Below are positions 35,801 to 45,375 of a DNA stretch of 64,000 nt, piece by piece (positions within the stretch are counted from its first letter, which is position 1; each line of letters opens with the position of its first letter). The position numbers and the translations under genes are program-made. The notes under the pieces were generated by a model that saw only the letters and a list, made by a program, of their open reading frames with translations, did no database searches and was not told the DNA's origin. The stretch is from Isoetes taiwanensis (Eukaryota; Streptophyta; Lycopodiopsida; Isoetales; Isoetaceae), in assembly GCA_021234155.1 (NCBI GenBank), contig JAJEKV010000177.1, positions 434,001 through 498,000 of the forward strand, in the 5' to 3' direction.

Positions 35801-36220
35801 AGGAATGAAGGAGTAGAAAAAGCAGGAATGAAGGCAAATTGGAGAAGAGATCTATCTAAAAACTAGGAGGGATTGGAGAACCAAATTTTACCAGAGAGTC
35901 CCGAGAAATTTTAAAAGTATGAGTAATCATTCTGAGAAAATCTTGACTGAGATTTTCCTTTCTGACCATCCACAAAATACCTGAAAGATTGCTGTTGCCG
36001 AAATGTTCTTGTTGCCTGTGAATTCAAGCACCCACGCTTCGACAATTTCGGCTTCAAATTCTTCTGAGGATGGAGTAAATGAGTATTCAGGGCTAAACAG
36101 AGAGTCTGGAAAGAATTGCTTGAGAAGAAAACTATCCCAGAGCTCGGAGGATGGTCCAGAGAGGAAACCACAAGTAATTCTTTGATCCTGCTTCAGAATA
36201 GTGAAAAATTTAGTATCCAT
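32899..36220 (-). pseudogene. LINE ORF1 (gag-like, frameshifted)
   Basis: Open stretches in order: 36220-35927 (MDTKFFTILKQDQRITCGFL), 35794-35090 (LALDPRGTLTLPRLDPSGVP), 35017-34163, 34023-33640 and the first part of the 33597 ORF. The 34163-35017 stretch has YYPPKCFIQLDITKPIP and a C-x2-C-x8-C knuckle-like CQTCNLRHKVGSQC, as in the DUF4283 plus zinc-knuckle ORF1 of plant L1-type LINEs. The tail is low-complexity and polar. In this copy the ORF1 tail runs in frame into the ORF2 start. The role in the family is RNA binding and particle formation. Confidence 0.65.
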
Positions 36221-36407
36221 TCATAGAAAAATTGATGAGGAAACCGAATTTTGCAAGGCCTCTACAAGCCCTGCAAGCTTTGGCAAGTAATTCGAATCAG
36301 AAGGAAAATTTTCTTAGAGAAAGATCAAGAACGAGTTTGAATCGAAAAAGACAAGGAATTCAAGAAAATTGGCGCTCGGTGATGACGTGTCCATTTTTGA
36401 AAAAAAG

Positions 36408-36935
36408 TCTCTTCCTTCTTCCTCTGAGTCCCTTGCCACTTTATCTGATGAGCGTCATGAGAGGCTTGCAGTTATTGCTTGGAAACAGGAACGATTGAAA
36501 GCATCTCGTGATGAGTGGTCCATCTCTCATATGAAAAGAGCTGCCCGTCGGAGAAACGGTTTTGAACCACGACCTTTTCTTGATGAGTACATTCCCCATG
36601 CTTTTTCAGCACCGGGTACCATAGTTACAACACTTCTTGTAATGTCTAGATTGCCCTGGGCTGATCAAGTGAAAGCATCGCGTGCTAATGGCGACTCTAT
36701 GGATTTGGAAGAGTGGCCACCAGACCCTTTTGCACCATGAAGCTAGTGTTTTGGAATGTTCGGCGTGTTACTTCTTCCCCAACCAAAAGGAGCAGACTTT
36801 CCATGGCTCTTGCTAGGTTAAAGTAAGATTTTTATTGTTTACAAGAGCATAAGTGCAAAAGGGAGGATGTGCAAAAGGTAGCTTCTGTGGTTGGTAGGCA
36901 AAATAACGTCTTGATGGCTACAACAAACGACGCAG
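36408..36935 (+). mobile_element. LINE (plus strand), ORF1 end and ORF2 start, continuation of 27756-28308
   Basis: ORF1 resumes at the target copy and ends at TGA 36738-36740 (MDLEEWPPDPFAP). ORF2 starts at ATG 36737, an ATGA overlap, with VFWNVR, the tryptophan-asparagine start of LINE endonucleases, then CLQEHKCKREDVQKVA. An in-frame stop interrupts at about 36825 and the match ends near 36935, where copia sequence begins. The ATGA stop-start overlap suggests ORF2 translation by reinitiation in the ancestor. Confidence 0.7.
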
Positions 36936-37277
36936 CATTTAAAGTGCATTGAAAGGTATGATAATGTTGACAAGGGTCACACAAGGTCATAGAAGGTTGT
37001 CCGGCCCGAACAAGAAAGAAAGTCATACATCTAGCTATGATTTTGTTCACAATTATATCCAACAATTTTGCAAGTTATATCATCTTAATAGGCTCGAGGA
37101 TTTTATTTGTATGCTCATTTCTAGATGCAATTTCTTGCTATTACCTGCATGGAGCACCTTGGAACTACGCCTTTTGGCTAGCTTTTGTTTTGCAAGACCC
37201 CATCTGACGTGGCATACATCTCCGTTCTTGATTTCCAGATTGTATGGTCTGGATTTGTGCCACATTAGAAGGGGGTT
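36936..37277 (+). mobile_element. Copia relic, second copy, internally deleted
   Basis: 36940-37170 matches 13035-13285 and 37171-37277 matches 14603-14710; the roughly 1.3 kb gag-integrase interior of the first copy is missing. A polypurine tract (AGAAGGGGG) at 37267-37275 precedes the LTR. The junction contains TTTTGGCTAG; the first copy has TTGACTAG and TTTGGCTAG at the corresponding ends, so deletion between short repeats is plausible. Confidence 0.7.
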
Positions 37278-37762
37278 TGTAAAATAAAAGTGTCCCGTGT
37301 TTTTTTTAGTTTTAACTTGGATCTACTTAGGCATGTTTTGTTTAGGGTAACAGATGGTCCCCCGGCGCGGACAGGAGTAGAATCTTCCGTTTGCACTACC
37401 TTGTTTTGTGCATATACAACTCTTTTGGCCCTCTTTCTTGCAAACATATGAATTTTGTACATGCAGGGGCTTTATTTCTTCTCTCGAGGCATATGTCAGT
37501 AGTTTATATTCCGTTTTTCTCTAACTGCATGTTTCTTTATTTTAGATCTTCGAAAGGAGTAGCCTCCTCTGGGTCTTGATCTTCGCCTTGCTTCATTTGT
37601 TCCTCTTTGCTTTTTTCTGTGCATTTTCATCGAGACACGTTTTGCGACGCATATGGCCCCTACCTTTTCTCTTGTATTCAACGGTTGAATCAATATCATT
37701 TATTTTTTATTCTTGTTCAAAGAGTGACTAGAGTTGAATGAAAGTGAGTTGATTGTCCAACA
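37278..37762 (+). repeat. Copia 3' LTR, uninterrupted copy (485 bp)
   Basis: Begins TGTAAAATAAAAGTG and ends GTCCAACA. It aligns with both halves of the split LTR at 14711-16609 and lacks the LINE, so it gives the empty target site (near 37638-37655). Confidence 0.7.
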
Positions 37763-37785
37763 AATTAGCTATACAAGAAATTTAT

Positions 37786-37807
37786 CGCGGCGGCCAAGGC
37801 CGCCGCG
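37786..37807. repeat. 22-nt GC palindrome (10-bp arms, AA loop)
   Basis: CGCGGCGGCC, then AA, then GGCCGCCGCG: a perfect inverted repeat at the boundary of the 5.4 kb insert, in AT-rich surroundings. It is unlike the insert's other sequence. Confidence 0.85.
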
Positions 37808-38046
37808 AACATTTCTCTTTTTCAAAACTGTGCAGTTGGACCCCAGTTAACGTCCAACATTCTCTTATGCAATGGCCAAGTGATTCTAGATTGATATGAA
37901 GCAACTTCGTAATATCTTACATTCTAACTCTAATTTAGAAATTACAAAGTACAATATTTAGCTTAGTCTTTTAAAAAGTTGGTCAATACTTTTTGTTATT
38001 GAAGGTTCATGTGTTCACAGACATCAAACATCAAGTAGAATTATCA

Positions 38047-38601
38047 CATTAGAGGTAATTTGAGATCTCATTTTGTCCCATTAAGGGATGCTTAAAAAGC
38101 CACATCAGCTTTTTAAATTGTCCAATAAGAGAAGAGCTCCAGTGTATTTTATTCTAGTATTATGTGGCAGCAGTAATTAATGCAGTTCTAACTAACTTTT
38201 GCAGTATCATCTTTCTACTATAACTTTTGATCAAAAACTCCGATTCGAACACTATTTGTGGCAATGGATTCGTCTCCTCAAGATCTTTCTAATGACAACC
38301 CATTGTTATATCTTTTGGGATGTAAATATATAAGAAAAGAGCAAAAAACCATATTTTTTAAAGTTAACACATATGGCTTGTATTGAAATACATCATAACC
38401 ATATATCACTTGAAAGATCTTTTCATTCTACATCTAATGCAACAAACGCCGCAGCATTTTCATGAGTAGATCAGAAGTTATAGGGAAAAAACGACAGCAA
38501 TGAAGTTGTTAATGCTGCATTAATTGCAGTTTGATGTAGAGTACTCATTCTATTGGAGGATTCTTATGGGGACAAAAGGAGATCTCAAATTACCTCTAAT
38601 G
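38047..38601. mobile_element. MITE-like element, 555 bp
   Basis: Terminal inverted repeats CATTAGAGGTAATTTGAGAT (38047 inward) and its reverse complement ending at 38601. Similarity extends about 35 bp (GATCTC, TTTTGTCCC). There is no coding capacity. A target duplication is not certain; AATT is found close to both ends. Its right TIR supplies the stop codon of the adjacent small gene. Confidence 0.65.
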
Positions 38602-39035
38602 AATTTGCAGAACTGAAGATGCCTCATCATCACTAGAATGATATTTTTGCGAATAATATAAATTACGAAATAAATCCAAAAGGAACTCCAATACAGCATC
38701 TCTCGACACAAAGGCTGGTGAGTTACCAAAGGCGCTCATCCACCATCCATAAAAATCATCTAGATTTAGCTCAATAATGTAGTCTTTTTTCATCTGTGCC
38801 ATCTCTGCAAATCAAAATAAAATTGCAAATCAACTCAAACGTTCGCTACAATTTCACACAACGATAGAATCCACATACGCATTACGCCAAGATTAAGGAT
38901 GAAAGAAAAATGCTAGTTTTATATTAAACAATCCAAGTTTTAGCAATGTAACAAAATGGGAGAATATTTACCTTGCATGCAATTAGTGAAGCAGAAAGAA
39001 GCGCTCACAATAGCTCTTCAAGTGCTCTCAATGCG
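38596..39035 (-). CDS. Small TATA-driven gene with 5' UTR intron, truncated by a MITE
   Basis: Minus strand. A TATA box (CTTATAAATAG) is at 39057-39067. A leader exon of about 60 nt ends at a GTAAAT donor (38971). A 167-bp intron ends TTTGCAG at 38805. The CDS runs 38802-38596 and encodes 68 residues: MAQMKKDYIIELNLDDFYGW, then DAVLEFLLDLFRNLYYSQKY and an acidic serine-rich tail. The stop TAG lies within the MITE inverted repeat, so the original protein was probably longer. No domain is recognised; the LDDFYGWWMSAF-like hydrophobic and acidic mix suggests a small globular domain. The promoter lies directly beside the 28-bp tandem array. The leader start is an estimate from TATA spacing. Confidence 0.5.
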
Positions 39036-39252
39036 TCGAGACAATAAGAAGGCCTTCTATTTATAAGATGGAGTTTTGTTGGATGATCGACACACATGAC
39101 TAATCTAGGGCTATATTTATGCCAAGTGTCTATATCACAACTCGCATGTAATCATTAATATCATTCGATATATATTTCATATCCATAATTATCCTAAAAT
39201 GGATATCATTAAGATTCTATATATATTGGGATTGATATCTTCTAACAAATTT

Positions 39253-39600
39253 GCCAATGGCCGCAATAAATGCAAAGTGCACACATGTCGTGCTTTGATA
39301 ATTCACAATAAATGCAAAGCGTATTAATGGCCGCAATAAATGCAAAGCATATTAATGGCCGCAATAAATGCAAAGGGTATTAATAGCCGCAATAAATGCA
39401 AAGCGTATTAATGGCCGCAATAAATGCAAAGCGTATTAATGGCCGCAATAAATGCAAAAGGTATTAATGGCCACAATAAATGCAAAGTGCACACATGTCG
39501 TGCTTTGATAATTCGCAATAAATTCAAAGCGTATTAATGGCCACAATAAATGCAAAGTGTATTAATGGCCGCAATAAATGCAAAGTGCACAAATCTGCCA
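39253..39600. repeat. Tandem array 1, 28-bp unit
   Basis: Units read GCAATAAATGCAAAG followed by CGTATTAATGGCC, about ten copies, with two variant units carrying TGCACACATGTCGTGCTTTG. The array begins after GATATCTTCTAACAAATTTG, which also precedes array 2. It has open frames only because of the repeat. Confidence 0.85.
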
Positions 39601-39976
39601 TAAATGCGATGAATGCAACGTGTCATTCTATGGTAATGCTCATATCTTCCTCCGCCATAAATGCTCATAAATGCCTCAAATCTGAAATTAATGCCATAAA
39701 TGCCTCAATGCAACGTGTCATGCTCTCCTAATTTGTAAGGAAGATATTAAACGCGAGTAGAAAAATGTAACTGCTTTATAATAGGAAGGACATGATGGCC
39801 ACAATAAATGCTTTATAATCAACAATGAATGCACACGATATTCGAGGTTATTAATGCCCGCAATAAATGCTTTAATCAATGAATGTACTTACACGTGCCA
39901 TCTTTTAAGAATTTTTAAGGAACAAAATAGTGAGAACAGAAATTGGACACTCAATTACATAGGAAGGAGAAGGAAA

Positions 39977-40460
39977 ATGGATATCATTAAGATTCTATAG
40001 ATATTGGGATTGATATCTTCTAACAAATTTGCCAATGGCCGCAATAAATGCAAAGTGCACACATATCGGTGCTTTTGATAATTGCATAAATGCAAAGCGC
40101 ATTAATGGCCGCAATAAATGCAAAGTGCACACATGTCGTGCTTTGATAAGTCGCAATAAATGCAAAGCGTATTAATGGCCGCAATAAATGCAAAGGGTAT
40201 TAATAGCCACAATAAATGCAAAGGGGTATTAATAGTCGCAATAAATGCAAAGTGCACACACGTCGTCTTTGATAACTTCATGATAAATGCAAAACATATT
40301 AATGGTCGCAATAAATGCAAAAGGTATTAATGGCCGCAATAAATGCAAAGTGCACAAATCTGCCATAAATGCAATGAATACAACATGTCATCCTATGGTA
40401 ATGCTCATATCTTCCTCCGCCATAAATGCTCATAAATGCCTCAAATCTGAAATTAATGCC
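39977..40460. repeat. Tandem array 2, duplicate of array 1 with flanks
   Basis: The leading 60 bp (GGATATCATTAAGATTCTAT and on) repeats 39199-39255. Units then follow as in array 1, and the trailing TCATATCTTCCTCCGCCATA matches 39638. The array and both flanks were therefore duplicated as a roughly 500 bp block, about 780 bp apart. Confidence 0.85.
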
Positions 40461-41227
40461 CGCAATAAATGCTTTATAATCAATGAATGCACACAATATT
40501 CGAGGTTATTAATGGCTGCAATAAATGCTTTATAATCAATGAAAGCACACTGTACACGTGTCATGCTTTAGGAATTTTGAAGGAACAAAATAGGGGAGAA
40601 CAGAAATTAGACACTCAATTACATAGGAAGGACGAATATGCCACGTGTATTTACAAATCATGTCAAATCGTACTTCCTATATTTTGGTTCATAAATACAA
40701 TTAGAGCACGTGCGAATTTAACATTTATATCCCATTATCACATGTCAATTTCTAGAAGCTAAAGGTGTATTTCATATGGATATGCCACGTGTACTTCAAA
40801 TTGAGAACACATAACATTGAAAACGTGTATGAGATCACAAGGCAAATAACTAACATTAAGTTGGTTCTATAAGTTAGCACATAGCTCGTTAGAACCAAGT
40901 GTGTGGAAAACTATGTGAATGAACTTGGCATGTCTTATTTGTCAGAGCAGACTCCGATAGCATGAACTGATATAAACTATGCTTTTCTATCGAACCCCTT
41001 TCCAGTCCAATGTGGACAATCGCATGACCCGATATAAAAAAATGCGCTTCTATTGAACCGCTTTTCCATTCCAATGGGGCCTCTCTTTGGGAATAGAGTA
41101 GCAGCACCACAAACTTATGTGCCACCTCTGTATGCCCAGATCATGAAGCCCCAAGCCCTTTGCAGCCTAGATAATGTGCATTTACAGACTTGAAGTAGCA
41201 ATTGCATCTTCATCTATATGAAAGATT
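40461..41227. other. AT-rich spacer between array and YTH fragment
   Basis: Contains another copy of the GAACAAAAT/GAGAACAGAAATT segment near 40582-40605 and two ATGCCACGTGTA words (40638, 40784). A 78-codon ORF at 41125-40889 shows no recognised feature. Confidence 0.4.
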
Positions 41228-43090
41228 TCAAGGAGATTGCTTGAGCTCCAAATGTTTGATATCGAGCAGTATTTGGTTTCCAGGTGAGACTAAGGATTGT
41301 GAAGTGTTAGTTTGGGTCAATCCAGGGCTAGCTACCCTTTGTTGAGCATCACCAGCCTTTTTAGTATCAGTCCAAGAAGGAGCTGCAGCACGAAGGCCAT
41401 CATATACTTGTACATCCTGCCCACCAGACCCATGCACAGGCGCCATCATCTGGTAACCAGGTCTAGGACCCATGGTCACGAGACTAGCATTAGTGCCACT
41501 AGTAGTAGTGCCATCTGGAGACGGTCCTGCATGATCACCAGATGGCTCAGCCCCTCCAAGAAGCATAGCTCCAGAGGGCATATATTGTGCACCAGGAGGC
41601 ATTGCCTGCTGATAAACATGCCCTGGATACTGAAATGCTGGTGGCCCATACAGCTGCCCATCTGCTCCATATGCTGGCATCGGTCCATGATTATATGCTC
41701 CATATGGATGTGATGCATATCCATAACCTGGGTGAAAAACCATGGATGCTCCCTCGCCATACATCCCCTGCAAAACATTATGCCAAACATTGTTTTTCGT
41801 ACTGCTCCAAGTAGTAAAGTTTAATAATAATCAACTTCAATCACCTGAGCATGAACCTCAACACCGTCCATACCAACATATCTTGGATATTCTTCCTACT
41901 CTCCGTTCACTCCATAACCTGGACTACCCAAAATCAGATCCGCAAAGAATCCTAGCATATCTGTTCTAAGTTCAATTGCTTACCTCCGTGAGGATACTCG
42001 TACACATACCCGTGAGGCACGGCATAACCATTAACCGTATAATACATTCCGTGCTCACCACCATTTTCATGTACGCCACCATTGGTCATAGATTCCCCAC
42101 TATCTCCCTTTCTTCCATTCTGATAACAAGGAGGCCTCTAACTTTAACAACAATCAAACAAGAGACCAGATGAGAAAATGAACGGAAATCACCTCATTTT
42201 TATCGCCCACTTTGGACTTTACATCGACCTTCAACTTTTGTAAAAGCTCTGTAGTTTCTAGAAGATGAAGAATTAAGAAAAGCGCTTGTTTTATAACCTA
42301 TAACCTCGAAGTTAATCTAATTTAACCTTTTCTAATATCAAGACTGAAAAGCCCAGGGTACAATAGACAAAGAACAGAACAGGTGGAGCTAGAAAATATG
42401 AAACTTTTGCAAAATCAGCATAAAAAGGATACGTTCAACAGATTTGGCCACTGCTGCCATATTCCAAGTAGCTGGTGCACTAGGCAATAAAAATACCAGC
42501 ACAGAAAGCGTAGCCCCCTTTTACGAAATATGTCCTTGAATTGCCCCAATAAGAGTACAAAGTGAATAATCAAGTCAAAAAGCCACAAATTTCTGTACTA
42601 AAACTCAAAACCCTTGTTTGGGTCCCCTGTTTTTCCTCAGCCGTGCACTCTGCAACTCTGTAAGCTCAAAAAATAAAGAATTTTCTCGCCACAAAGAATG
42701 AATTCCACCACCGGCCTCTAGAATGCCAAACCACAGGTTAACAAAGGATGCTAAAGCCCTCTAAAGCTCCAACTTATGAAAAACCTGCCGGGTCGATCTA
42801 GCAAGGCAGATTTGGAAACCAAAACGGCCAAAAATGGGCTCGTTCGAAAGCTAAGGAGGAGAGAAATGCGTCGAGCTAGAAGGTAGACGACGGATCGGCG
42901 AGATAGAGAGGAATCTGAGGATATCTAGTCCAGCAACGACCTGACAATAACTGATCGGAGTTCAGAGAACATACCTGATGCAACCGGATCAGCATCACAT
43001 CCGATACAGCGCCTCATCGAATGCCTAATCGCCAGCATCCCGGCTCCTGGACACTCTAGGTTAATCGCCTAGCCGTCAGCATCGCGGGTC
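41228..43090 (-). pseudogene. YTH-domain (ECT-type m6A reader) gene, 5' half only, with nonsense codon
   Basis: Minus strand, introns kept. A leader exon ends at donor 42975. Coding exons are 42460-42433 (MAAVAKSVE), 42257-42193 (TTELLQKLKVDVKSKVGDKN), 42137-41984 (GMYYTVNGYAVPHGYVYEYP), 41951-41845 (EEYPRYVGMDGVEVHAQ) and 41767-41228 (HPYGAYNHGPMPAYGADGQL). All junctions are GT-AG and phases agree. This is the disordered tyrosine-, proline- and glycine-rich N-terminus of plant ECT proteins, which bind N6-methyladenosine in mRNA through a C-terminal YTH domain. That domain is absent; the last exon runs into a stop at 41228. An in-frame TAG at 41898-41896 stands where relatives have tryptophan. 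It lies between repeat segments of the 5.4 kb insert, so it was probably captured at the DNA level. Confidence 0.85.
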
Positions 43091-43260
43091 AACCTCATAG
43101 ATGCTCTGCAATAAATGCACACAGTACACGTGCCACGCTTTCAGAATTTTGAAGGAACAAAATGAAGGAGAACAGAAATTAGATAGCTATATAAGCAATT
43201 TATGGTTGAGTCAAGATAACTTTAACTTGCACTATCATAACAAGTCCAAATTATAAAAAA

Positions 43261-43670
43261 CAGATTTCACTGTCTGAACATTTGTAAAATACATTCTTAC
43301 CTCATGTGCTTCAAGCTTTCTTCATGCCTGCAGAACAAGCGACATGCTATTATTGCTTCCACATTTTGATTAACACACACGTATTTCCAAGATATTTTCA
43401 TGTCCAAGAAGAGCAAACATTGCTGACAAAAATTGACATATAATAAGAACGTGCAACCCAGGACTTACTTTGGAAAAACTTAAGTATGATACTGGCTACA
43501 GGTTATAGCTGTAATTCATGTGATGGCATCCTCTATGTGGCTGCTAAGAAGTTGCCATTGTCAAGGAGGAGCAGACAGCGCTGAACCAGATCAAATATAT
43601 TTTTTTCATACCTCTGTTTATAAGGAGCCATTCCAAAGGAGAAGGCATTGCAATCTGAGCGAGAAAAGCT
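43261..43670. other. Sequence upstream of the At1g01500-like ORF
   Basis: Not shared with the related block at 16.7-18.3 kb. It may hold leader exons; an in-frame TGA lies just before the ATG at 43671. No other feature is supported. Confidence 0.35.
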
Positions 43671-44216
43671 ATGGCTTGCCTAGAGATCAAGGTACTCTAC
43701 TTCAGCATCAACAACAGCCACAGTTTGGGAGAATACCCAAATTCTTTAGCAGTGAGAATATGTCCAGGTGCAGCAGTGCAGCTGAATGGAACAGGGGTTC
43801 CTGATTCAGAAGAAGCTGTGTTGAATATGAGGCTAGATCAAGCTGATGAAGAGATGCAGAGCATCACATATGTGGGCACAGATCATGTTAGCGTAAAGGG
43901 ATCATTTCAACTGCAGATCCAACACCAAAAGGAGCTGCTGATGAGTGCTAGGGTTCAAGAGCATGGGTCAGGTTGGGGGATAAATTGCGAAGGGGGAACA
44001 GGGGCATGGAGCTCAATGTTGAGCATGGAATTGGGTATAGTGGGAAACTCGCTTGGATCGTCTGTAATTCTGAGCGAGACTGTAGAGGTAGTGAGAAAGA
44101 GAAGTAGAAAAGCATTACTAGATAAGATTGAAGAGGAAGAACAAGAACAAGAGCAGCGTCCACAGCAGAGGAAGTGGAAAGGGAAGCTCCGGCAGTTGCT
44201 TAGATGGAGGCATTGA
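43671..44216 (+). CDS. At1g01500-like plant protein (181 codons, intact)
   Basis: Begins MACLEIKVLYFSINNSHSLG and contains ITYVGTDHVSVKGSFQLQI, GWGINCEGGTGAWSS, a V/I-rich strand SSVILSETVEVVRKRSRKAL, then an E/Q/R-rich tail. This follows the Arabidopsis At1g01500 family (often labelled erythronate-4-phosphate dehydrogenase-like): WLEIRVFYVRIS at the N-terminus, Y/F-x-S-T-D-x-(V/I)-x-x-x-G-S in the middle, S-x-x-C-E and T-V-E-V near the end. The family is usually longer (about 280-330 residues from memory); here parts are shortened. The label is by similarity and no catalytic motif is visible. The frame is uninterrupted with no introns, so it may be a functional gene or a recent copy. No poly(A) follows. 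Confidence 0.6.
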   Translation: MACLEIKVLYFSINNSHSLGEYPNSLAVRICPGAAVQLNGTGVPDSEEAVLNMRLDQADEEMQSITYVGTDHVSVKGSFQLQIQHQKELLMSARVQEHGSGWGINCEGGTGAWSSMLSMELGIVGNSLGSSVILSETVEVVRKRSRKALLDKIEEEEQEQEQRPQQRKWKGKLRQLLRWRH

Positions 44217-44593
44217 TTTCATTGAAGCAGCAAGAGGCCGCCATCGCCACGTTTTCAGCAGTACTGAAAAATGGAGTTGCTTTTACTTAAATGGCAAAAA
44301 GAGCCAACCATTGTATAAAAACTCTCAAAATCCTAACATCAGCCTATACAAGGCCATTTGTTCAATTTTGGTCTCGTTTTGTTTTTTTAGCTTTTGTTCA
44401 TGGAAAAATAATGACTTTAAAAATACTATCTATCTATCTACTATCAAACACATGTTCCAGAAGTTTTGTACTGCCACATTCTGCCAGCAAAAATTGTCTC
44501 CAAAATGCTAGTTAATTTACATTCCAACCAAACGTAAAGTCTGTGCACCACCAAAGAAGTAACTTCATCACCAAAAGCTCAACCGACAATCCT
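44217..44593. other. Downstream of the At1g01500-like ORF
   Basis: AT-rich 3' flank with a short (ATCT)n run near 44428-44442. No gene is supported. Confidence 0.4.
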
Positions 44594-45375
44594 AAATAAG
44601 TCAGCCGAGGAATATCAGATAAGTCATAAAAGAAAATGAACAACCAAAGGATATGGAGATGCAAAAGGGCATTGTCCCCAAATCTCAAATGAGATGTACA
44701 TTTGTTACGTGTCTCAATTTGATTTGGTGTTCCCTTGTCACCTAGATGAATGAAAACGGGAGATGCATTATTTGCTTTAAACTACTGCATATGGTAACTA
44801 TTATAATAAGACTACATACCTCCATGTCATATAGAAGGATTGATTCAACCAACATACAAAAATAAGTGTGCGAGCTAATCATAAAACTCTATTCTAAATA
44901 GGATATAGAGTTCTTTGGATTGCCCACTGTTTAAGGGGCAATTTGTTAGGGAGAGGGTGGCTTTGGACCTCTTTAGGCATATCTAATAATCTAATGGCTA
45001 TAATTGCAAGTTTTCTTTTTTTGGCATTGTAAAATAATTTGTAAGTTTTTATTGCCCAAAGTGGCAAGCCCTTGTTTGATGGTGTAATATGCGGGACTAG
45101 GAATATTCCCTAGATTGCAAGTCATATGGTGTACCCAATATTTTCCAACAATCGATTTCAAATTTTTTGGCTTTATGTATTCTAAGATTTTTACATCATG
45201 TGGCTATTGAACTGACTGGTTGTTCGATTATTTGACAGGTAGCAGGTTCTTTAATGGTATATAAGAGAACATAATAGATTTTTTAACGACCATGAAGACC
45301 AATAGGCCATGGGACTCATACAATAGGCTAGAACAACCCAAAACATCACCAAACATAATAAAAACATTACAAAGC
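44594..45375. repeat. Duplicated block, copy 2 (first copy 18360-19125)
   Basis: Co-linear with 18360-19125 over its length, including the LINE 3' tail at 45275-45375. Beyond 45375 the copies differ. Confidence 0.8.

Larger units (their letters stand above)
28309..36407 (-). mobile_element. Near full-length LINE (8.1 kb) with 13-bp target duplication
   Basis: The 3' end is at 28309 with a short poly-T (28307-28316) and the 5' end at about 36407. TCTCTTCCTTCTT is found on both sides, at 28296-28308 and 36408-36420. It carries ORF1 (about 36220-32900, frameshifted), ORF2 endonuclease (from ATG 32898), RT and zf-RVT. It interrupts ORF1 of the plus-strand LINE. Its full length and clear target copy mean the insertion mechanism was complete, but several frameshifts show that it is no longer active. 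Confidence 0.85.
37786..43184. mobile_element. 5.4 kb insert between 19-bp direct repeats, carrying gene fragments
   Basis: Flanked by AGCTATACAAGAAATTTAT (37767-37785) and AGCTATATAAGCAATTTAT (43185-43203). In the related region at 16612-16640 this sequence occurs once with no insert. The left edge is a GC palindrome (37786-37807). Three copies of a segment with GAACAAAAT and GAGAACAGAAATT occur inside (39913, 40582, and the right edge at about 43155). It holds a MITE-truncated small gene, two tandem arrays and the 5' half of a YTH gene. No transposase is seen. The 19-bp repeats could be a target duplication or the footprint of ectopic repair. Confidence 0.5.

Noticed and set aside
39253-40370. 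CRISPR-like regular repeats
   Set aside because: Units are contiguous tandem copies with no unique spacers, and the DNA is plant nuclear.
41312-41713. 133-codon plus-strand ORF
   Set aside because: Antisense of the last YTH exon; composition follows from the Y/P/G-rich coding strand.
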